Positions 49,309 to 59,682 are shown, counted from the stretch's first letter. The stretch is DNA of 64,000 nt from Pseudoalteromonas luteoviolacea (GCF_021654285.1 NZ_JAKFZS010000008.1:124001-188000); one strand, 5' to 3'. The notes: generated from the sequence alone by a model not told the origin. Program-made: numbers and translations.

Positions 49309-50838
49309 ATGCATGTAGTAATGGTGGCAGCAGAGAATGATAGGCTGCCAAATTGCAAGGTTGGTGGTGTTGCGGATGTTATCCGTGACATCCCTTATGC
49401 CTTGTCTCGTTTGGATATCAATACATCGGTGATTGTACCTGACTATGGTGAAGCTCGTATAAATAGAGAGTTTGTGGCTGATATAGCGGTACCGTTTAAG
49501 CAACATTTGGAAACGGCCGTATTGTGGTTAGTAGAATCGGAAGATGGTGTGTCACAATATGTGATTTCTCATTCATTATTTTCTCAACATGGCGGTGCGG
49601 TATATTGCAATGATGATGGACGGCCATTTTACACCGATGCAAATAAGTTTGCATTTTTTAGCGCTGCTGTATGCGAAGTTATCGAGCACGGTTTGATTGG
49701 CAATGTTGACGTGCTTCACTTACATGATTGGCATGCCGCTTGTGTCTCTGTTTTACGAGAGTTTAGCCCAAGGTTTACAGCGCTTAAACAGGTTAAAACT
49801 GTTTTTACTGTGCATAATTTGGCTCTACAAGGCATCAGGCCATTTAATGGTGATGAATCTAGTCTAGAAGCTTGGTTTCCCACCTTGAGTTATGATGGTC
49901 AAAAAATTTGCGACCATATTTACCCTCATTGCTTTAATCCTATGAGGGCTGCGATAGGTCTATCTGATAAGGTACATTTAGTGTCCCCTACATACTGCCA
50001 CGAGGTGCAAAGAAGTAGTGATCATCAGGCTGGATTTTTCGGTGGTGAGGGGCTAGAGCATGATATGCAAATAGCGGCGGTTAAAGGTAAGCTCGTTGGA
50101 ATTTTAAATGGATGTGAATACGCAAAAGCGATGCCAGAGAAGAGTATGGACGATTTTTATCGTTGTGCTGAAGCGAATATTTTTAACTGGATGTCAAAAT
50201 CTTCTGAGCTAAAGAGTGTGCACTATATTGCTCATCAAAGATTGCTAGCATGGCAAAAGTCATCAATCACAGGGCCACTGGTAACGAGTGTTGGTCGTTT
50301 AACAAACCAGAAAGTATTCTTGTTGACGCAAAGAGTCGATACCAATATGGTCATTGATCAACTTGCTCTTTATTTGCGTGAGCAGCACGGAAGACTGATT
50401 ATTCTCGGTAGTGGTGATCACGAGCTAGAATATTTGTTTGCACAAGTTATGGCTCGCCATGAAAATGTGCTTTACTTAAACGGGTATGGACAAGATGTTG
50501 GTGACTTGATGTACGTCCTTGGGGATCTGTTTCTCATGCCAAGCTCATTTGAACCTTGTGGAATTAGTCAAATGCTTGCTATGAGGGCGGGGCAGCCATG
50601 TTTAGTCAATGCTGTTGGGGGACTGGCAGATACGGTACAACACAATGCAAATGGCTTTACATTTAATGGGGACAACGTACAAGAACAAGGGACCAATTTA
50701 ATTGGGCAGTTTAAGGCATGTGTAAAGGTATTTAATAGTTGCAAAGAAGAGTATAATGATATTGCTTTGAGGGCTTCTCAAAGCCGGTTCACATGGGGAA
50801 AAAGCGCACAGCAGTACAAGGAACATTTATATGAGTAG
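49309..50838 (+). CDS. glgA: Glycogen synthase (ADP-glucose, GT5)
   Basis: GlgA adds glucose from ADP-glucose to glycogen. The 509-residue protein has KVGGVADVIRDIPYAL in place of the usual KxGGLADV loop, LHLHDWHAACVSVLRE, FTVHNLALQG, and the C-terminal LMPSSFEPCGISQMLAMRAGQP with the Glu/EPCG motif in the usual GT5 place. AGGG is just before the ATG. It is the last gene of the operon; an 8-bp hairpin covering its stop has no T-run. The amino acid changes suggest a fairly diverged GlgA subgroup. Confidence 0.92.
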   Translation: MHVVMVAAENDRLPNCKVGGVADVIRDIPYALSRLDINTSVIVPDYGEARINREFVADIAVPFKQHLETAVLWLVESEDGVSQYVISHSLFSQHGGAVYCNDDGRPFYTDANKFAFFSAAVCEVIEHGLIGNVDVLHLHDWHAACVSVLREFSPRFTALKQVKTVFTVHNLALQGIRPFNGDESSLEAWFPTLSYDGQKICDHIYPHCFNPMRAAIGLSDKVHLVSPTYCHEVQRSSDHQAGFFGGEGLEHDMQIAAVKGKLVGILNGCEYAKAMPEKSMDDFYRCAEANIFNWMSKSSELKSVHYIAHQRLLAWQKSSITGPLVTSVGRLTNQKVFLLTQRVDTNMVIDQLALYLREQHGRLIILGSGDHELEYLFAQVMARHENVLYLNGYGQDVGDLMYVLGDLFLMPSSFEPCGISQMLAMRAGQPCLVNAVGGLADTVQHNANGFTFNGDNVQEQGTNLIGQFKACVKVFNSCKEEYNDIALRASQSRFTWGKSAQQYKEHLYE

Positions 50839-50980
50839 GTAAAACTACTCATCCTAGAGTCACAAAACTAGTACTTTAATGTTTTTGTTGGATTTTATTT
50901 ATCAGAAATTCGGGTTAAAATAATAAAAAAGAATAAAACTAAAGTATTGTTATTGGAACAGTATAGCTAGGAGCGATGAT

Positions 50981-52198
50981 TTGAAAGTGTTTGTGGCTCG
51001 GCAGGCCATTTTTAATCGCAAAAAGCACGTGGTAGCTTATGAGCTATTGTTTCGTGATGGCACAAAAAACAGCTTTCCTAATGTCGCTGAAAATGCTGCT
51101 ACAGCAAAGTTAATTATGGATAACCAGCTTAATCTGGGCACTCGTTATTTAACTTCAGGGAAAAAAGCACTAATAAACATAGGAGAAGATTCATTAAATC
51201 AAGAGCTTGCACAGTTTTTGCCCGCTGATGATGTGATTTTAGAGCTATTGGAAACTATTCCACCGACTACTAAAAATTATGAAAAGGTACGACAGCTTTT
51301 TCACAGTAATTATCGTTTGGCGCTTGATGACTTTACTTACTCAAAAGAGTGGGAACCGTTTTTAAAATTGGTAAGGTTAATTAAGTTCGACCTAGTTGAA
51401 ACCCCGCTTGAAGAAATCGAGCCATTAGTAAACCAACTTAAAACGCGTAAAAACTTGAAGCTTTTAGCTGAAAAAGTAGAAACTGAAGAAGAATTCTTAA
51501 ACGCTAAAAAAATGGGGTTTAGCTTCTTCCAGGGCTATTTTTTCGCAAAGCCGACAATGATCGCGCAAAATGATATCGAAATTAATTACGCCATTGTGAT
51601 GCTTATTTATGCGGAAGCATTGAAGCCAAATATGAATATTCCACGGATCGCAGAGCTGTTTGCTCAGGATACTGCGCTGGCTTATAAATTACTTAGGTTG
51701 ATCAATTCAGGTGTATTCCCTATCAAAAATCGCATAGAGTCATTAAAGCAGGCCTTAGTTTATTTGGGACATGAGCGAATTATTAAGTTTGTTAACCTTA
51801 TTATGACTGCGCATGTTGCTGAAACAAAGCCAACGGAGTTAACACGATTAAGCATTGTACGTTCGCGCTTTTGTGAATTACTAAGTCGACAAGTTGCTCC
51901 TTCTTTAGCAGGCATGAGCTTTCTAACAGGGCTATTTTCTCTTTTAGACGCTATTTTGGATAAGCCGATGGATGTCGTTGTGGAGCGTTTACCCTTTCCT
52001 GAAGTGCTTAGGGATGCCTTGATTGGAGAGCCTAACACTCTGTATTATATATTAAATACAGTAAAAGCTTACGAAAGTGGCAGCTGGTGGGCTATGCAGG
52101 AGGCATGCACTATGCTGAATATTTCGGACGAAAACCTTCCTGATTTTCATGCCCAGGCTGTAAACTGGGCTGATATGTATCGTGATCATGTTTATTAA
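50981..52198 (+). CDS. EAL-like/HDOD signalling protein
   Basis: This 405-residue protein belongs to the YuxH/CdgJ type, with a degenerate EAL-like domain (about 1-200) followed by an HDOD domain (about 205-395). The EAL motif reads YELLFRD, the DDF motif LALDDFTYS, and FQGYFFAKP closes the domain, so c-di-GMP hydrolysis is doubtful. The HDOD part has LIYAEA...SGVFPIKNRIESLKQALVYLGHERI. The start codon is TTG at 50981, with GGAG seven bases upstream; no in-frame ATG is near. The stop overlaps the next start by one base (TAATG). Confidence 0.85.
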   Translation: MKVFVARQAIFNRKKHVVAYELLFRDGTKNSFPNVAENAATAKLIMDNQLNLGTRYLTSGKKALINIGEDSLNQELAQFLPADDVILELLETIPPTTKNYEKVRQLFHSNYRLALDDFTYSKEWEPFLKLVRLIKFDLVETPLEEIEPLVNQLKTRKNLKLLAEKVETEEEFLNAKKMGFSFFQGYFFAKPTMIAQNDIEINYAIVMLIYAEALKPNMNIPRIAELFAQDTALAYKLLRLINSGVFPIKNRIESLKQALVYLGHERIIKFVNLIMTAHVAETKPTELTRLSIVRSRFCELLSRQVAPSLAGMSFLTGLFSLLDAILDKPMDVVVERLPFPEVLRDALIGEPNTLYYILNTVKAYESGSWWAMQEACTMLNISDENLPDFHAQAVNWADMYRDHVY

Positions 52199-53289
52199 TG
52201 CAAAGAGTAAACTCTATTGATTTTTTAAGGGGCATCGCCTTGCTCGGCTTGCCCCTTACTAATCTGATGTACATGGCCAATTTCACGTCGGGCGCTATGG
52301 CTCCAAGCAGCACATGGTCTGATAATCTACTAACTTATCTTGTTGATGTATTTGCACATGGAAAGTTTAGGACTATTTTTAGTATCCTATTTGGCGTGTC
52401 GATTTGTCTGCTGTACGAGAAGTACGGAGCAAAGAGCACTAAAATTATAAAAAATAGACTATTAGTACTTGGATTTTTGGGTTGTATACATGGCTTTTTA
52501 GTATGGCCTGGTGATATTTTGTTAAACTACGCTGTATCAGGTTTGCTGGTTCTTGCTGTTATTAAGTTAAAGTCTTCAACACTTATTAAGTTGGCTATTT
52601 GCGCGATATTCATTCCTATTTTCACCCTTATCTTACTGATATTGCAAAGTGGCGATACAAGTACAGAGCAGGGGCTTATCAACTTAAACGAAATCGGGTT
52701 TACTGCCCTTGGGTTACTGCAATTTAATATTGAAAACTTTTTTGCTATGGTGGCTTTACTCCCCACCATCACGCTTTGGTACATATTTGGCTTGATGCTT
52801 ATTGGCGTTCTGATTTATCGTGTGTATTGGATGAGTAAAGTCCATCTATCAAAATTTGTTTGTATATTCATTCTGATCCCTCTCTCAATTTTTGGCTCGC
52901 TTATAGCGCGATTGAGCTTTGCAGAGCAGTATCGCCTTGTTTATGAACTACTGAATTGGCTATGTGCTATACCCTTTAGCATTGCTTTAATTTGTTTAGT
53001 ACTTAAATACAAACCACCTTTTGATACCAGCATGTCACTTTTGTCTTATGTTGGCCGTAACTCATTATCACTGTACCTGTTGCAATCTTTGGTGGGTGTA
53101 GTGCTTTTTCAATTTGCTTTCCCAACGTGGAAAATTTATTTCACGCAAACAGACTATTTTTTACTATTTATTGGCTTTACTATTCTACAATTGGCAGTAG
53201 TGTGGTGGTTTAAATGCAAATCTTTAAGAGGGCCCGTGGAAGTTGTGTTTGCTCACTGTCAGAACTATTTGAATAGAAGAGAGTATTAA
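52198..53289 (+). CDS. DUF418 integral membrane protein
   Basis: This 362-residue protein of the DUF418/YeiB-like type has about eight to ten membrane segments. The family marks are IDFLRGIALLGLPLTNL at the start, FGVSICLLYEKYG, LNYAVSGLLVL, and YVGRNSLSLYLLQSL near the end. The family has unknown function and is proposed to be a transporter or acyltransferase-like. The ATG overlaps the EAL/HDOD stop by one base, and the next gene begins directly after its stop, so all three are one transcript. Confidence 0.85.
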   Translation: MQRVNSIDFLRGIALLGLPLTNLMYMANFTSGAMAPSSTWSDNLLTYLVDVFAHGKFRTIFSILFGVSICLLYEKYGAKSTKIIKNRLLVLGFLGCIHGFLVWPGDILLNYAVSGLLVLAVIKLKSSTLIKLAICAIFIPIFTLILLILQSGDTSTEQGLINLNEIGFTALGLLQFNIENFFAMVALLPTITLWYIFGLMLIGVLIYRVYWMSKVHLSKFVCIFILIPLSIFGSLIARLSFAEQYRLVYELLNWLCAIPFSIALICLVLKYKPPFDTSMSLLSYVGRNSLSLYLLQSLVGVVLFQFAFPTWKIYFTQTDYFLLFIGFTILQLAVVWWFKCKSLRGPVEVVFAHCQNYLNRREY

Positions 53290-54378
53290 ATGTCTTCGTT
53301 AAAAGTGTTGTTGCTACTGTTTGCGCTGACGGTTTCGTTTACGTCTTATGCTAAAAACAATTTTTCTGTGCTGTTTGTAAATCCATCTTTAGAGGGGGAG
53401 CCCTTTTGGGGAAAAGTACAAAAAATAACGCAAGAGGCAGCTGCACAACTCGATATCAATATTGATGTGATTTACGGTGATGGCAATCGCCATATTCAGC
53501 TTGCTGAGCTGAAAAAATATCTAGATTATCGCGCAAGCCCAGACTATGTGATTTTGATGCTTTATCCCGGCGGCGCAGAGCAAACGCTGACCATGTTAAA
53601 CAACTATGGTATTAAGTTTATTACGTTAGAGCAGACAATTACTGGGCTCGAAAAAGAAGAAATAGGCATTCCAAAAGAGCGCTTTGAGCATTGGCTAGGA
53701 GAGGTTTTTTTTGATAATTACCAAGCGGGTTATGATTTAGCAAAATCATTGCATCAAAGCGTACTTGCTGGTGGTCACAAAGGGCAGGTAAATGGGTTAG
53801 CCATTAATGGGCACTACGGTAGCGAGTCCGATAAGCGAAATCAAGGGGCGGCAGATTATTTCAAACAACATAATATAAATTTACAACAGACAGTGCATGC
53901 CAGTTGGTCTAAAGAACAAGCTTACTCAAAAACTAAGCGTTTATTTAAACGATATCCGCAAACACACATTATATGGAGTGCGTCAGATTTGATGGCGATG
54001 GGGGCACAAACTGCAGTCCGACAATTAGTAAAGAACGATGCGGGCAAGGTTGCTATTGGCGGGTTTGATTGGTTACCTGATAGTTTAGCTTTAATTGATA
54101 AAGGCGCATTATCAGCGTCAGTTGGCGGGCATTTTATGATGGGTGGATGGGCGTTGGTTTCTATCTTTGACTTTCACAACGGCGTAAAATACTGGCAAGA
54201 AAACAGCGCAATTACCTTTAACTTATCCGCTATTACACTTGAGAATGTCGATGAGTACCTTTGGATTTCTTCTTCACCGGATTGGTCAAAGGTAAATTAC
54301 AAAAGCCTAAGTATCTTAGACACTACATTAAAGTCGTATGCTTTTTCGCCTGACCAGTTGCGACAAAAGAAAAACTAG
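53290..54378 (+). CDS. Orphan periplasmic binding-like protein (paralogue of 13313-14404)
   Basis: This 362-residue protein has a signal peptide (SSLKVLLLLFALTVSFTSYA) and a LacI/RbsB-like type I binding fold: FVNPSLEGEPFWGKV, FFDNYQAGYDLAKSL, HASWSKEQAYSKTKRLFKRYP, IWSASDLMAMGAQ and SVGGHFMMGGWAL. All of these have counterparts in the protein at 13313-14404. It starts directly after the DUF418 stop (TAAATG), with no ABC permease or ATPase beside it. It probably acts as a ligand sensor for the membrane protein or another receptor, not as an import component. Confidence 0.82.
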   Translation: MSSLKVLLLLFALTVSFTSYAKNNFSVLFVNPSLEGEPFWGKVQKITQEAAAQLDINIDVIYGDGNRHIQLAELKKYLDYRASPDYVILMLYPGGAEQTLTMLNNYGIKFITLEQTITGLEKEEIGIPKERFEHWLGEVFFDNYQAGYDLAKSLHQSVLAGGHKGQVNGLAINGHYGSESDKRNQGAADYFKQHNINLQQTVHASWSKEQAYSKTKRLFKRYPQTHIIWSASDLMAMGAQTAVRQLVKNDAGKVAIGGFDWLPDSLALIDKGALSASVGGHFMMGGWALVSIFDFHNGVKYWQENSAITFNLSAITLENVDEYLWISSSPDWSKVNYKSLSILDTTLKSYAFSPDQLRQKKN

Positions 54379-54497
54379 ACCCGACTCTTTGAAAACCTTA
54401 ATTATCAGTACGGAAACTAGCTTGAACTTGTGCTATCCAATTCATTTTATGTTGGAATCATTATACAATTAGCGTTTTTTAGAACATTGAGAATGGC

Positions 54498-55394
54498 GTG
54501 GATACACCAAAGAGACTAAATAAGTATATCAGTGAGACTGGATTCTGCAGCCGTAGAGAAGCAGATACGATGATCAGTGACGGAAGAGTTTCCGTTAATG
54601 GCCAAATTGCAGAGATGGGCTTAAAGGTCACTGATGCAGACGCTATTTTGGTAGATAACAAGCCTTTAAAATCCAAGCCAAAGCGCGTTTATATTGCTTA
54701 CAACAAGCCCGTTGGTGTGACCTGTACTACTGAGCGAAAAATTAGAAGCAATATTGTCAATGCAATCAATTACCCGGAGCGAATTTTCCCTATAGGGCGC
54801 CTAGATAGACCTTCTGAAGGTCTTATTTTCTTGACCAATGAAGGCGATATCGTCAATAAAATTTTGCGTGCGGGCAACAATCACGAAAAAGAATATATCG
54901 TCACAGTTGATAAAGTTATCGATGATAAGTTTATTCATGGCATGCGCTCAGGCGTGCCCATCCTCGGCACTGTCACCAAAAAATGTTTTGTGAAAAAAAC
55001 TGGGCCAAAGAAGTTTACGATTACTCTAACTCAGGGCCTCAATAGACAAATCAGAAGGATGTGTGAACACTTCGGATATGAAGTGCAAACGTTAAAGCGT
55101 GTTAGGATCATGAATGTGAATCTTAACGGGCTTAGAGCCGGAGAGTGGCGCCATCTAAGTGAAAAGGAAATGGCTGAAATCAACGCGTCGATTGAGGGGT
55201 CATCAAAAACGGAGGAAGCATCGGTCGATAATAAAAAAAGAGCGAAACCAAAAGAATCGTTTAATCAAAATCGAAGCGTATCTGATAAACCTCGCAGTAA
55301 AAATAAGAGCAATCATGCTCGCCCAGATAAACCAAACAGAAAATCAGGTAAAAAGCCTGAACGTGTGAAAGGGACGTTATCACTCAAGAGATAA
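54498..55394 (+). CDS. rluF: 23S rRNA pseudouridine synthase RluF
   Basis: RluF converts U2604 (and in part U2605) of 23S rRNA to pseudouridine. The 298-residue protein has an S4 RNA-binding domain at 1-60 ([18 protein letters not shown]), the catalytic Asp103 in [31 protein letters not shown], and a basic C-terminal tail of about 65 residues rich in Lys, Arg and Asn. The start is GTG at 54498; a nearby ATG is out of frame. It is followed by a strong terminator. Confidence 0.9.
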   Translation: MDTPKRLNKYISETGFCSRREADTMISDGRVSVNGQIAEMGLKVTDADAILVDNKPLKSKPKRVYIAYNKPVGVTCTTERKIRSNIVNAINYPERIFPIGRLDRPSEGLIFLTNEGDIVNKILRAGNNHEKEYIVTVDKVIDDKFIHGMRSGVPILGTVTKKCFVKKTGPKKFTITLTQGLNRQIRRMCEHFGYEVQTLKRVRIMNVNLNGLRAGEWRHLSEKEMAEINASIEGSSKTEEASVDNKKRAKPKESFNQNRSVSDKPRSKNKSNHARPDKPNRKSGKKPERVKGTLSLKR

Positions 55395-55421
55395 AAAATG
55401 GCCGCAATTGCGGCCATTTTT
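55394..55421. terminator. Bidirectional terminator between rluF and the RND genes
   Basis: AAAAATGGCCGCAA at 55394-55407 pairs perfectly with its complement at 55408-55421, and T-rich sequence lies on both sides. It ends rluF and the convergent efflux permease gene. Confidence 0.92.
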
Positions 55422-55427
55422 TTGCAG

Positions 55428-58400
55428 TTATTGTGCGTTGGGTGCTTTGATCTTAAATACTAAGCAGTACACAACAGGTATCACGATTAATGTGAGGATG
55501 GTTGCAAAGCCCAGCCCAAACATAATTGTTACAGCCATCGATTTAAAAAACACGTCAAATAGCAGAGGGATCATCCCAAGTATGGTTGTGATTGCTGCCA
55601 TCGAAACGGGTCTTACACGACTCACGCCAGAGTCAAATACTGCTTGGTAAGGTGACTTACCACTGTCGACTTCAAGATTTATTTGGTCCATCAGTACAAT
55701 ACCGTTTTTAATGAGCATGCCAGAGAGGCTCAGCAATCCAAGTAAAGCCATAAAGCTAAAGGGGGCTTGGAAGGCAACCAATCCGGCCGTTACACCAATA
55801 ATTGCCAGTGGCACAGTACTCCAAATGACTAGAGGCTTCTTAATCGAGTTGAACAGTAATACCGTGATCATGAACATGCTTAAATAGCCAAGAGGTAGCG
55901 AGCCAAAGATGGCTGTTTTCGCTTTAGAGGAGGACTCATATTCACCGCCCCATTCCATCTTATAACCAACCGGTAGCTTAATGGCCTCGATATCTGCTTT
56001 TATACGACCAAATAACTTAGCAGGGGTTTCGTTGCCAATGACATCATGATCGGCCATGACAGTAATAGTGCGCTTTCTATCACGACGCATGATCAAACTG
56101 TCTTCCCAGACCACTTCAAACTTATCTACGATTTGGCTAACTGGTACGTAGACATTTAATACTGGGCTAAACACTTGTAAGTCTTGTAAGTTTTCAACAC
56201 TGTATCTCTCTGTCTCCGGAGAGCGAGCGACGATAGGCAGCATCTGAGTGCCATCACGGTATAGGCCGACCTGCTTACCCGATACACTCGTCAGCAGAAG
56301 CTGGTCAAGATCGCTCTTACTTATTCCTAGGCGACGTGCTTTTTGCTCATTGAATACAGGTTGCAGTACCTTGCTGCGTTGACGCCAGTCATCTTTAATA
56401 CTGTGTGCTCCTGGGTCATTTGCCAAAATGGCTTTAGCTTCTGCGGCAAGCTGGCGCAAAACTACTGGATCGGGACCAGAGAACCTTGCTTCAATTTTTG
56501 CATCCGTTGATGGGCCAATTTCCATTCGCTTAATTTTCAGCTGTCCATCAAGCTCATTTTCTGCGGCGAAGGCACGAACTTTTGCAATCATATCTGTCAC
56601 ATCTTCACGTGTTTTTACTCGAATAATGAGCTGTCCATATGCGTCATATTGCTTTTCAGGGCTATACGTCAACATGAACCTTGGTGCGCCTTGACCAATC
56701 GTTGCTGTCACGTCCGTTACCGCATCATGTTGTTTAAGGAAAGCCTCTAATTTTTTTACATTCTCTGAGGTTGTGCGGATATCTGAACCTTGATAGTTCC
56801 AATAATCTACATAGAACATTGGTGTGTTAGATGCTGGGAAAAATGATTGCTTCACCGATTTAAAGCCGACAACAGCACTGCCAAGTAACACGACCATAAA
56901 GACCACAGTGCTCCACCTATTGCGCAAGCTAAAGCTGAGTAATGCTTTGTACGCTGTAAAGATGATACCTTGATATGGGTCACTTTCTTGCTCATTCTCA
57001 CCGGCTTTAATTTCTTCTTTAAACAGCATGTTCGCAAAGAAAGGCGTCAGTGTAATTGCAGTCACCCAGCTTAGTAGGAGTGAAATAAATAATACCCAGA
57101 ATAATGAACCTGCGAATTCGCCGCTGGCATCAGAGCTTAAGCCAATAGGTGCAAATGCTGTGATACCAATAATGGTTGCACCCAATAGTGGCCATTTAGT
57201 TTGCTCGACAATATTCACTGCCGCTTTCACTTTTGTTTGACCGCGCTTTAAGTTGATCAAAATACCTTCTGTAATGACGATGGCGTTATCAACCAACATA
57301 CCTAATGCGATGATCAAAGCACCTAGTGAAATTCTTTGTAAATCGATGGCAAACAATTTCATGAAAATGAAAGTGCCTAGCACGGTCAAAAGCAGTATAC
57401 CGCCGATTAAAATACCGCTTTTTACGCCCATAAAAATGAGCAGAACGATGATAACGATAGCGACTGCTTCCAATAGACTAACAATGAAGCCATCTACGGA
57501 TTTTTTAACTTCAGCAGGCTGGTTGTATACGGTGTTTACTTCAATACCATAAGGTTTTTGATATTCTAATTCTGCTAAGCGCTTCTTAATAGCCACGCCC
57601 ACATCAACGACATTAACACCCGATGTGAACGAAATGCCAACTAGCAATGCTCTGTTATTATTAAAGCGGGTAATATGGTTAGGTACTTCTTGATATTCTC
57701 TCGATACGGTTGCCACATCGCCAAGATAGATAAGCTCTCTGGCCCCCGGTTGGGAGATCAGTAAATTTTCAAGCTCAGACACGTCAGAAAACTCACCAGT
57801 AGGGTGCAAGCGAATAGACTCTCTACCCACGCGAATTTTGCCAGCATTTGACACGGTGTTTTGAGTTTGTAGCAAAGAGAAAATATGATTTGGAGAGATA
57901 CCCAATTGAGACATTTTTTGTGTCGAGATTTCAACAATGACTTGCGCTTGTTGCTCACCTGCAACGCTCACTTTGCTCACGCCGTCCACTAACACCAGTT
58001 CGCGGCGCAAAAAGTCGACATAATCTTTGAGCTCATCATAAGTGTACCCTGCACCAGTAACGCCATATAACATCCCGTATACGTCAGCAAAATCATCCAT
58101 AATGGTTGGCGGTTGCACGCCCGATGGTAATTGTGGAGTAAGATCATTAATTTTACGCCTTAACTCATCCCATATTTGTTTTAAATCTTCTTTACGATAG
58201 GTGCTTTTCATCTCAACTGAAATTTGAGATTTGCCTGGCGAAGAAATAGAAGTGACATAATCAACGTATGGCAGGCTTTGAATAGCGTTTTCAATAGGGT
58301 AGGTCACTTCCTCTTCAACCTGTTGAGGAGAGGCGCCAGGGTAAGCGGTTATCACCATGGCTTTTTTTAGAGTAAATTCTGGATCTTCTAACTGCCCAAG

Positions 58401-58493
58401 GCCAAAGTAGGATACGCCACCTGCTGCAAATAGCAGTACGGCAAACATCGCACTAATGACTTTATTTTCAATGGACCAACTTGCTAAGCTCAT
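55428..58493 (-). CDS. RND efflux transporter permease subunit
   Basis: This 1021-residue protein is the inner-membrane proton-driven pump of a tripartite RND system, with the 12-helix, two-loop layout. After the first helix (ISAMFAVLLFAAGGVSYFG) comes the porter domain (EDPEFTLKKAMVITAYPGAS, start of many RND pumps), and the central helix reads LGMLVDNAIVITEG, with one of the two usual aspartates (DD in AcrB) replaced by Asn. This DN pattern is common in a subclass. The start is MSLASWSIENK at 58493, two bases after the adaptor stop, with GAGG upstream. The substrate range cannot be deduced. Confidence 0.9.
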   Translation of the reverse strand: MSLASWSIENKVISAMFAVLLFAAGGVSYFGLGQLEDPEFTLKKAMVITAYPGASPQQVEEEVTYPIENAIQSLPYVDYVTSISSPGKSQISVEMKSTYRKEDLKQIWDELRRKINDLTPQLPSGVQPPTIMDDFADVYGMLYGVTGAGYTYDELKDYVDFLRRELVLVDGVSKVSVAGEQQAQVIVEISTQKMSQLGISPNHIFSLLQTQNTVSNAGKIRVGRESIRLHPTGEFSDVSELENLLISQPGARELIYLGDVATVSREYQEVPNHITRFNNNRALLVGISFTSGVNVVDVGVAIKKRLAELEYQKPYGIEVNTVYNQPAEVKKSVDGFIVSLLEAVAIVIIVLLIFMGVKSGILIGGILLLTVLGTFIFMKLFAIDLQRISLGALIIALGMLVDNAIVITEGILINLKRGQTKVKAAVNIVEQTKWPLLGATIIGITAFAPIGLSSDASGEFAGSLFWVLFISLLLSWVTAITLTPFFANMLFKEEIKAGENEQESDPYQGIIFTAYKALLSFSLRNRWSTVVFMVVLLGSAVVGFKSVKQSFFPASNTPMFYVDYWNYQGSDIRTTSENVKKLEAFLKQHDAVTDVTATIGQGAPRFMLTYSPEKQYDAYGQLIIRVKTREDVTDMIAKVRAFAAENELDGQLKIKRMEIGPSTDAKIEARFSGPDPVVLRQLAAEAKAILANDPGAHSIKDDWRQRSKVLQPVFNEQKARRLGISKSDLDQLLLTSVSGKQVGLYRDGTQMLPIVARSPETERYSVENLQDLQVFSPVLNVYVPVSQIVDKFEVVWEDSLIMRRDRKRTITVMADHDVIGNETPAKLFGRIKADIEAIKLPVGYKMEWGGEYESSSKAKTAIFGSLPLGYLSMFMITVLLFNSIKKPLVIWSTVPLAIIGVTAGLVAFQAPFSFMALLGLLSLSGMLIKNGIVLMDQINLEVDSGKSPYQAVFDSGVSRVRPVSMAAITTILGMIPLLFDVFFKSMAVTIMFGLGFATILTLIVIPVVYCLVFKIKAPNAQ

Positions 58494-58495
58494 AA

Positions 58496-59575
58496 TTATA
58501 AGCCTCGCTCTTTTGTCCAAGGTCTAACTCTTAAGTTTTCTTTTAGATGGTGTACGCCTGCGGCGACAACGATTTCACCTGCCTTAAGCCCTTCAAGTAC
58601 TTCAATGCTAGATTCTCTCATCTCACCTAAAGTGATATGACGTTTATTAACCGTATTCGTTTGCGCGTTATAAACCCACACATAGTGGTTGTTATCTATT
58701 TTTTCATCTTGAGCTGAGAATACCGCTTCGTTCGGGATTAATAAGGTTTCCTTTTTTAAATTCATGACCTTGCTTGGGTCAATGTATACGTGGCCAGTCA
58801 TACCCGCAAACAAATTGAAGTCTTCAGGGATCGGTAGTGAGAAAACCACTTTATACGTCAAAGTGACAGGATCTGCCTGAGTGTCCCACTCTTTAATCGT
58901 TAAAGAATATGACTTATCGGGAAAGCCATCAAAAACAACCGTTGGATGGTAGTCTAAATCTTTGTTGACTCGTGCAACGAGTTTTTCAGGTACCTGAATG
59001 ACAACGTCCATTCTGTCGCGTGTTTCTAATCGAAGGATATTTTGTTTCGCAACAATATTTTCAAAGTTTTTGACGAAGACCTTAGCGACCGTGCCATCAA
59101 AAGGCGCTCGCAACTCGCTATTTTGTAAATTAGTTTGTGCGATACGATAAGCAGACTCTGTAACTTGCTTATTAGCGAGCGCTTGATCGTATTCAGCTTT
59201 ACTTGCAGTCGACTTATTAAAAAGTGACTCAATGCGGTTAAGTTGCAAGGCGGCTAGCTCATACTGCGCTTTGCGTTGTTGGAATTGCAGCTCAAAGTCT
59301 TCAGGGTCTAATTTTGCGAGTAATTGACCTTTCTTTACTTCTTGGCCCGCCAAAATAGGAAAATTGATAAGCTCGCCATTAACTCTAAAGGCAAGATATG
59401 AGCCTTGGTTTGCGACGACTTCAGCGGGAAAGTGCCTAATTGTGGCAGCAGCAGGATCACTGACCGTATGTAGTTTTACGGGTCTGACCAAGTCCTGTTT
59501 TGGTGATTGGATAACTTCATCTTGGCATGCGCCAAGTAAAAGTGCGGAAGATAATACGAGTACGCGTTTAAACAC
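58496..59575 (-). CDS. RND periplasmic adaptor (membrane fusion protein), lipoprotein
   Basis: This 359-residue adaptor joins the RND pump to an outer-membrane channel. It has a signal peptide with a lipobox (LLLGAC), then the biotinyl-lipoyl-like part (FRVNGELINFPILAGQEVKKGQLLAKLD), an alpha-hairpin (about 75-135), the return ELRAPFDGTVAKVFVKN, and beta-barrel and membrane-proximal domains. No TolC-type gene is adjacent, so a channel from elsewhere is used. It is upstream of the permease on the same strand, separated by two bases, and diverges from the LysR gene across 107 bases. Confidence 0.9.
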   Translation of the reverse strand: MFKRVLVLSSALLLGACQDEVIQSPKQDLVRPVKLHTVSDPAAATIRHFPAEVVANQGSYLAFRVNGELINFPILAGQEVKKGQLLAKLDPEDFELQFQQRKAQYELAALQLNRIESLFNKSTASKAEYDQALANKQVTESAYRIAQTNLQNSELRAPFDGTVAKVFVKNFENIVAKQNILRLETRDRMDVVIQVPEKLVARVNKDLDYHPTVVFDGFPDKSYSLTIKEWDTQADPVTLTYKVVFSLPIPEDFNLFAGMTGHVYIDPSKVMNLKKETLLIPNEAVFSAQDEKIDNNHYVWVYNAQTNTVNKRHITLGEMRESSIEVLEGLKAGEIVVAAGVHHLKENLRVRPWTKERGL

Positions 59576-59682
59576 TTAAGTTACTCCGAAATATATGACT
59601 CCTAAGATAATGTAGTGCAGGATATATAAAATAGTACTAAAATAAAAATTATAAATAATTAGGGTTTTAATAAATAAAATTT

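Noticed and set aside
50831..50852. Hairpin covering the glgA stop (8-bp stem)
   Set aside because: It has no T-run and is only moderately stable, so I do not call it a terminator.
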